Below are positions 6,806-11,411 of a DNA stretch of 11,411 nucleotides, one piece after another; position 1 is the first letter of the stretch, and every line of letters begins with the position of its first letter. This stretch comes from Prevotella sp. CAG:924 (lineage in GTDB: Bacteria > Bacteroidota > Bacteroidia > Bacteroidales > Bacteroidaceae), in the NCBI GenBank assembly GCA_000431975.1, contig HF988437.1, positions 1 through 11,411 of the forward strand. Direction: 5' to 3'. A program made the position numbers and the translations under genes. The notes below the pieces were generated by a model. The model ran no database searches. It was not told the origin of the DNA and saw nothing but the letters and a program-made list of their open reading frames with translations.

Positions 6806-6845
6806 CACAAACAACCAATAAAACCTTTAAACATCCAATAAGATC

Positions 6846-7748
6846 ATGACAAAGAAATTTAGAGCTGCCGTCGTTGGTTACGGCAACATCGGTCACTACA
6901 CCGTTGAGGCACTCGAGGCCGCTCCCGACTTCGAGATTGCAGGTATCATCCGCCGTCAGGGCGACAAGGACAAACCCCTTGAGCTGACTCCCTACGACGT
7001 GGTCGACGACATCCAGAAGTTGAAAGACGTTGATGTCTGCATCCTCTGCACGCCTACCCGCAGCTGCCCTGAGTATGCCGCCAAGTATGTTGCCATGGGC
7101 TACAACACCGTCGACAGCTTCGACATCCATACCTCGATCCTCGACTACCGTACGCAGCAGATGGAGAACTGCAAGAAGGCCGGCAAGGTGAGCGTCATCT
7201 CCGCCGGATGGGATCCGGGCTCGGACTCCATCGTCCGCGTGCTCATGCAGAGCCTCGCCCCCAAGGGCCTGACCTATACCAACTTCGGTCCCGGCATGTC
7301 GATGGGACACAGCGTCTGCGTCCGCAGCAAGAAAGGCGTGAAGAACGCGCTCTCTGTCACCATTCCCCTGGGCGAGGGCATCCATCGCCGCATGGTGTAC
7401 GTCGAGCTGGAAGACGGAGCCACCCTCGAAGAGGTGACGGCAGAAATCAAGGCCGATCCCTACTTCGCACACGATGAGACCCACGTATTCGCCGTTCCTT
7501 CCGTTGACGATGTACGCGACATGGGACACGGCGTGAACCTCGTACGCAAGGGCGTGAGCGGCAAGACCCCCAACCAGCACCTTGAGTTCAACATGAGCAT
7601 CAACAACCCGGCTCTCACGGCACAGGTGCTCGTCAACGTGGCCCGCGCCTCCTTCCGCCTGCAGCCCGGATGCTACACGATGCCGGAGATCCCCGTCATC
7701 GACATGCTGCCCGGCACACGTGAGGAGATCGTAGCTACACTTGTATAA
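6846..7748 (+). CDS. ddh: meso-diaminopimelate D-dehydrogenase, 300 aa
   Basis: Catalyses the NADPH-dependent reductive amination of tetrahydrodipicolinate to meso-diaminopimelate, a one-step branch of lysine and peptidoglycan precursor synthesis that bypasses the acylated intermediates. It acts in the cytoplasm. An N-terminal Rossmann fold has VVGYGNIG (9-16) for NADP binding. Characteristic family stretches follow: CTPTRS (68-73), DSFDIH (90-95), SAGWDPGSDS (119-128) and FGPGMSMGHS (147-156), which line the substrate pocket, and NNPALTAQVLV (253-263) near the C-terminus. The length fits the roughly 300-330-residue family. The start follows the promoter and leader directly. A strong terminator lies 54 nt after the stop, so it is probably a single-gene transcript. 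Confidence 0.96.
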   Translation: MTKKFRAAVVGYGNIGHYTVEALEAAPDFEIAGIIRRQGDKDKPLELTPYDVVDDIQKLKDVDVCILCTPTRSCPEYAAKYVAMGYNTVDSFDIHTSILDYRTQQMENCKKAGKVSVISAGWDPGSDSIVRVLMQSLAPKGLTYTNFGPGMSMGHSVCVRSKKGVKNALSVTIPLGEGIHRRMVYVELEDGATLEEVTAEIKADPYFAHDETHVFAVPSVDDVRDMGHGVNLVRKGVSGKTPNQHLEFNMSINNPALTAQVLVNVARASFRLQPGCYTMPEIPVIDMLPGTREEIVATLV

Positions 7749-7802
7749 ATCTATTTTTTCATATCCTTTCAAGGGCGCGTAAAACCACCCTCTTTAGAAC
7801 GA

Positions 7803-7860
7803 AAGATCGCTGTATGGCCCATCACCATGAAAAGTGGCCATACGGCGATCTTATTTGTTT
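7803..7860 (+). terminator. Intrinsic terminator after ddh
   Basis: The arms 7803-7819 and 7836-7852 form a 17-bp stem, perfect apart from one U-G pair, around a 16-nt loop. The U-rich stretch UUAUUUGUUU follows. Position 54 nt after the ddh stop and strong pairing make this the clearest terminator in the window. The A-rich 5' side (GAAAGATC) gives partial function on the minus strand too. Confidence 0.85.
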
Positions 7861-8081
7861 GCACTCACTAAGTCGCAAACGCATCAGGCCACAAGCCCCT
7901 GATCTCATTGGCTCGCCCCATATCCTTCGCACCCCGGCCGGCAGTCCGTCCCCTGATCAGCGAGCCATTTTACAGCAAGGAAAATGCCGGTGAAGACCAT
8001 TCACATAGCTTAACGGATACAATAATATAATAACACATGCGTTATTTTAAGGAAATTACCATCAAGCAATAAGACGACATC
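7861..8081 (+). other. Gene-free ruvA leader region with inverted repeats
   Basis: No protein is supported here. ATCAGG (7883-7888) pairs with CCTGAT (7898-7903), and TGGCTCGC (7909-7916) pairs perfectly with GCGAGCCA (7960-7967). CCCCTGATC occurs twice, beside each structure. The last 70 bases before ruvA are AT-rich and probably hold its promoter, but no TAnnTTTG box is visible. TGCCGGTGAAGACC at 7985-7998 matches 13 of 14 bases of 2198-2211 in the other large intergenic region. Confidence 0.35.
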
Positions 8082-8705
8082 ATGATAGAATATATAAAAG
8101 GCACGTTGGACGACCTTACACCAACATTAGCCGTAGTGGAAGCAGCCGGTGTAGGCTACGCACTCAACATCTCACTCAATACTTATTCCGCCATCCAAGG
8201 CAAGAAAGAGGTAAAACTCTATGTACATGAGGCCCTGCAGACAGGCGGCCGCGACGATTCCTACACTCTCTATGGCTTCTGCTCCAAGCGCGAGCGCGAG
8301 CTGTACCGCCTGCTCATCAGCGTCAGCGGCGTAGGTGCCAACACCGCACGCATGATGCTCTCCAGCCTATCGCCGGCAGAGCTCTGTGACGCCATTGCCA
8401 ACGGTAACGAGAAGCTCATCAAGGGCGTGAAGGGCATCGGACTGAAGACCGCCCAGCGCATCATCGTAGACCTGCGCGACAAGATCATCAACTCCGGCAT
8501 CGCCGATGAGCTGCATGTATCCAGCGGCACACCGGCAGCAACAGCCAACATCAACTCCGGCGTACGCGACGAAGCCGTGGCCGCCATGACCATGCTCGGC
8601 TTCTCACCCGCTCCCTCGGCCAAGATTGTCACTGCTATCCTCACGGAAAATCCCGACCTGCCCGTTGAGCAAGTCATCAAGGAAGCGCTTAAACGCATCA
8701 AATAA
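8082..8705 (+). CDS. ruvA: Holliday junction DNA helicase subunit RuvA, 207 aa
   Basis: Binds four-way DNA junctions as a tetramer and loads the RuvB motor for branch migration during recombination and repair. Domain I (about 1-64) is the OB fold, starting MIEYIKGTL and ending with YTLYGF. Domain II (about 65-140) has the two helix-hairpin-helix motifs, SVSGVGANTA (80-89) and GVKGIGLKTA (115-124). A loose linker (about 141-160) leads to domain III (about 161-207), the RuvB-contacting three-helix part (DEAVAAMTMLGF). Length and order are typical. It is followed after 9 nt by the sprA homologue in the same frame, so the two are probably co-transcribed. Confidence 0.97.
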   Translation: MIEYIKGTLDDLTPTLAVVEAAGVGYALNISLNTYSAIQGKKEVKLYVHEALQTGGRDDSYTLYGFCSKRERELYRLLISVSGVGANTARMMLSSLSPAELCDAIANGNEKLIKGVKGIGLKTAQRIIVDLRDKIINSGIADELHVSSGTPAATANINSGVRDEAVAAMTMLGFSPAPSAKIVTAILTENPDLPVEQVIKEALKRIK

Positions 8706-8714
8706 AGAAATATC

Positions 8715-11411
8715 TTGAAACTCCGCAAACACGATATCCTATTCTTACTGCTGCTGACGATCGCTGTCGTCAGCCGGGCTGTCGTGTTGCCTGCCGTCAC
8801 AGCCACAGAGGATACTCCCCAAAAGGCCGACACCACAAAGACGAAGATCACGGCCCAGGCACAACCGCTTCTGAGCAATGACGACACCATTCCCGACTCG
8901 CTCCTGAATCCGCGCTGGAAAATCCAACGGACAACCCCCATCACCTACGACGACCTGGAGCAGAACGCCATGGACCTGCAACGGCCGGAGGGACTGAAAT
9001 ACGAGGTGGTGTACAACGACTCCATCGACCGCTACATCATCGGCACGAAGATCGGCACGACCTACGTGGCCGCGCCCATCATGATGACGCCCGAGGAATA
9101 CATGGCATGGAGCGAGAAGCATTGGAGAGATTCCTATTACCGCACCAAGAACGACGAGATCTACCAACAGAAAGGCAAGGACAAGTTCGACTTTACCGAC
9201 ATGCACTTCGACCTCGGTCCCGCCGAGAAGATCTTCGGTCCCGGTGGAGTGCGAATCAAGACACAAGGTAGCGCCGAACTGAAATTCGGCGCCACGATAA
9301 AGAACATCGACAATCCGTCTCTCCCCATACGCCGTCGCAAGACCACGACGATGGACTTCGACGAGAAGATCAACCTGAACATGACGGGTAAGGTGGGTGA
9401 CAAGGTCAACCTCGGCCTCAACTACAATACCGACGCCACCTTCGACTTCGACTCGCAGAACATGAAGTTGAAATACGACGGCAAGGAAGACGAGATCATC
9501 AAGCTCGTTGAAGCCGGAAACGTCAGCTTCCCTTCCAACTCCTCCCTCATCCAAGGCGCCACCTCCCTCTTCGGCATCCGCACCGACCTGCAGTTCGGCA
9601 AGCTGAAGCTCCAGCTCGTCGCCTCACAGAAGAAGAGCTCCTCAAAGAGCGTCTCCTCAAAAGGCGGCAAGCAGACGACGGCCTTTGAGCTGGACGCCGC
9701 CAACTATGAGGAGAACCGCCACTTCTTCCTCTCCCACTTCTTCCGCACCCACTACGATGCCTGGATGAAGACGTTACCGTCGGTCCGCTCCGGCGTCAAC
9801 ATCACGCGTGTGGAGATCTGGGTGACCAACAAGACCGGATCGACCAACAACACCCGCGACATCGTTGCCCTCACCGATCTGGGTGAGAACACCCAGGTGA
9901 GCAATCCCATGTGGACCCTCAACGGCTCTCCCGCTCCCGCCAATGCCGCGAACAGTGAATACCAGGCCCTCACCACCCAATATGCCGATGCCCGTAACAT
10001 CGACCAGACCTCCTCTATCCTGCAGGCGGCCGGCCTGACCGGCGGCACCGACTTTGAAAAGGTGGAGAGCGCCCGTCTACTCTCCTCTTCGGAATATACC
10101 GTCAACCAAGCGCTCGGCACGATCTCCCTGCGCTCTTCCCTGCAGACCGACCAGGTGCTCGGCATCGCCTATGAATACACCTACGGCGGCGTCACCTATC
10201 AGGTGGGTGAGTTCGCCTCCGACGTGACCAACACCGGCCAGGCCCTCTTCGTAAAATCCTTGAAGAACACCAGCAACACCCCGCAACAGGGCAACTGGGA
10301 CCTGATGATGAAGAATGTCTACTATCTCGCCTCTTCCGTCGAGAAAGACAACTTCCGACTCGATGTGAAATACCAGAGCGACACCACCGGCGTCTATCTG
10401 TCGTATATCCCTGAGCCACAGGTGAAGAGCACCCCGCTGCTCCGCGTCATCGGCGCCGACCGTCTGGACAACAACAATAAGGCCCACGCCAACGGATATT
10501 TCGACTATGTAGAAGGCTATACCGTCTCCAACGGACGCATCTACCTGCCACAGGCGGAGCCCTTCGGATCGGCACTCTACGACTATCTGGTCAGCCACAA
10601 CGTAGCGGCCGACAAGGCGGCCCAGTATGCCTTCACCGAACTATACGACTCCACCAAGACCATTGCCAAGCAGATCGCGGAGAAAGACAAATTCCAGCTG
10701 ACCGGCCAATACCGCGGAACATCGGCCAACGTCATCTCCCTGGGTGCCTACAACGTGCCGCAGGGATCGGTCACCGTGACCGCAGGAGGCGTCACCCTCA
10801 CCGAAGGTACCGACTACTCCGTGGACTACTCGGCCGGCGAGGTGACCATCCTCAACCAGAGCATCCTCGACGCAGGAACCGCCGTGAACGTCAGCCTGGA
10901 AAGCGAGAGTGACTTCTCACAGGAACGCAAGACGATGTTCGGCATGAACTGGGAGTACGACTTCTCCAAGAACTTCCAGCTCTCAGGTACGCTGCAGCAC
11001 CTCTACGAACAGAGCCTGACGACGAAGGTGGCCATGGGCAACGAGCCCGTGAGCAATACCCTTTGGGGCCTTAACCTCAACTGGAAGCATGAGTCGCAGG
11101 CCCTCACCAACCTCCTCGACAAGCTGCCGGGCCTTCATCTCACACAGCCCTCACAGATCACCCTTACCGGAGAGTTCGCACAACTCATCGCCGGCCAGGC
11201 CAGCGGCACGCAAAGCCACGCCTCCTATCTCGACGATTTCGAGTCGTCGACCGATAAGATCAGCATCCTCACGCCGACACAGTGGGTACTCTCGTCCGTC
11301 CCCTCGATGTTCCCCGAGTCGACCGACAAGACAACCCTGCGCAGCGGATACAACCGCTCGCTCCTCGCCTGGTACACCATCGACCCGCTGTTCACCAACC
11401 GCTCTTCCTCC
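8715..11411 (+). CDS. sprA: T9SS outer-membrane translocon SprA/Sov, N-terminal 899 codons (continues beyond right edge)
   Basis: SprA (Sov in Porphyromonas) is the very large beta-barrel channel through which the type IX secretion system moves proteins across the outer membrane. The family is about 2400 residues long, so roughly the first third is seen. The frame begins right after the ruvA stop. The only usable start before the signal peptide is TTG at 8715, which gives MKLRKHDILFLLLLTIAVV, a clear signal peptide. The first in-frame ATG is far inside the protein (near 8970). Family hallmarks include the FDFTDMHFDLGPAEKIFGPG region (about 156-175), repeated strand patterns such as KINLNMTGKVGDKVNLGLNY, the LTTKVAMGNEPVSNTLWGLN segment, and YLDDFES (838-844). 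It is downstream of and probably co-transcribed with ruvA. Its presence predicts T9SS cargo with C-terminal sorting domains elsewhere in the genome. Confidence 0.93.
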   Translation, partial: MKLRKHDILFLLLLTIAVVSRAVVLPAVTATEDTPQKADTTKTKITAQAQPLLSNDDTIPDSLLNPRWKIQRTTPITYDDLEQNAMDLQRPEGLKYEVVYNDSIDRYIIGTKIGTTYVAAPIMMTPEEYMAWSEKHWRDSYYRTKNDEIYQQKGKDKFDFTDMHFDLGPAEKIFGPGGVRIKTQGSAELKFGATIKNIDNPSLPIRRRKTTTMDFDEKINLNMTGKVGDKVNLGLNYNTDATFDFDSQNMKLKYDGKEDEIIKLVEAGNVSFPSNSSLIQGATSLFGIRTDLQFGKLKLQLVASQKKSSSKSVSSKGGKQTTAFELDAANYEENRHFFLSHFFRTHYDAWMKTLPSVRSGVNITRVEIWVTNKTGSTNNTRDIVALTDLGENTQVSNPMWTLNGSPAPANAANSEYQALTTQYADARNIDQTSSILQAAGLTGGTDFEKVESARLLSSSEYTVNQALGTISLRSSLQTDQVLGIAYEYTYGGVTYQVGEFASDVTNTGQALFVKSLKNTSNTPQQGNWDLMMKNVYYLASSVEKDNFRLDVKYQSDTTGVYLSYIPEPQVKSTPLLRVIGADRLDNNNKAHANGYFDYVEGYTVSNGRIYLPQAEPFGSALYDYLVSHNVAADKAAQYAFTELYDSTKTIAKQIAEKDKFQLTGQYRGTSANVISLGAYNVPQGSVTVTAGGVTLTEGTDYSVDYSAGEVTILNQSILDAGTAVNVSLESESDFSQERKTMFGMNWEYDFSKNFQLSGTLQHLYEQSLTTKVAMGNEPVSNTLWGLNLNWKHESQALTNLLDKLPGLHLTQPSQITLTGEFAQLIAGQASGTQSHASYLDDFESSTDKISILTPTQWVLSSVPSMFPESTDKTTLRSGYNRSLLAWYTIDPLFTNRSSS

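Noticed and set aside
6783..7772. A 329-codon minus-strand open frame opposite ddh
   Set aside because: The plus frame is an unambiguous diaminopimelate dehydrogenase; the minus translation has no family features.
8745..9554. A 269-codon minus-strand open frame opposite sprA
   Set aside because: It is a shadow of the SprA frame, with a low-complexity valine-rich translation.

Overview
The window looks like a chromosomal segment from a Bacteroidetes bacterium, probably of the Prevotella group. The supporting evidence is a SprA/Sov-type outer-membrane secretion protein, a meso-diaminopimelate dehydrogenase, several copies of the Bacteroidetes -7 promoter box (TAnnTTTG), and start codons without clear Shine-Dalgarno sequences. 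Most of the window is GC-rich by eye. The left end is much more AT-rich and reads as an accessory (defence) segment next to ordinary chromosome.

Layout. (1) Positions 1-1770, minus strand: the N-terminal 590 codons of an MmeI-family adenine-specific DNA methyltransferase, cut by the left window edge. Base composition changes sharply just after its NPPY motif. (2) 1771-2388: non-coding, with promoters facing both ways and several inverted repeats. (3) 2389-5191, plus strand: a compact envelope-type module. It holds a repeat-rich surface lipoprotein with a DUF2807-like head, an ECF sigma factor, a one-pass membrane protein that overlaps the sigma gene and is probably its anti-sigma factor, and a small exported protein. 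(4) 5192-5713: no intact gene, but a probable broken gene for an exported protein with a TGA inside its signal peptide, then a dyad and a promoter. (5) 5714-6685: a membrane-anchored metallophosphoesterase whose promoter box lies only 7 nt from the ATG. (6) 6846-7748: diaminopimelate dehydrogenase, followed by a strong intrinsic terminator. (7) 8082-8705: ruvA. (8) 8715 to the right edge: the first 899 codons of sprA/sov, starting at TTG 9 nt after ruvA and in the same frame.

How the parts fit. The right half is housekeeping: cell-wall/lysine synthesis (Ddh), Holliday-junction processing (RuvA) and the type IX secretion outer-membrane channel (SprA). The sigma/anti-sigma/exported-protein/lipoprotein cluster looks like a self-contained cell-surface signalling unit. 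I infer that the sigma factor controls some of its neighbours, but its target promoter cannot be read here. The methyltransferase probably belongs to a restriction or DISARM-like defence locus extending off the left edge. I saw no tRNA, rRNA, CRISPR array or insertion sequence. Nothing here is clearly a new system. The best leads are the nuclease-less, mosaic methyltransferase and the repeat-lipoprotein/sigma module.
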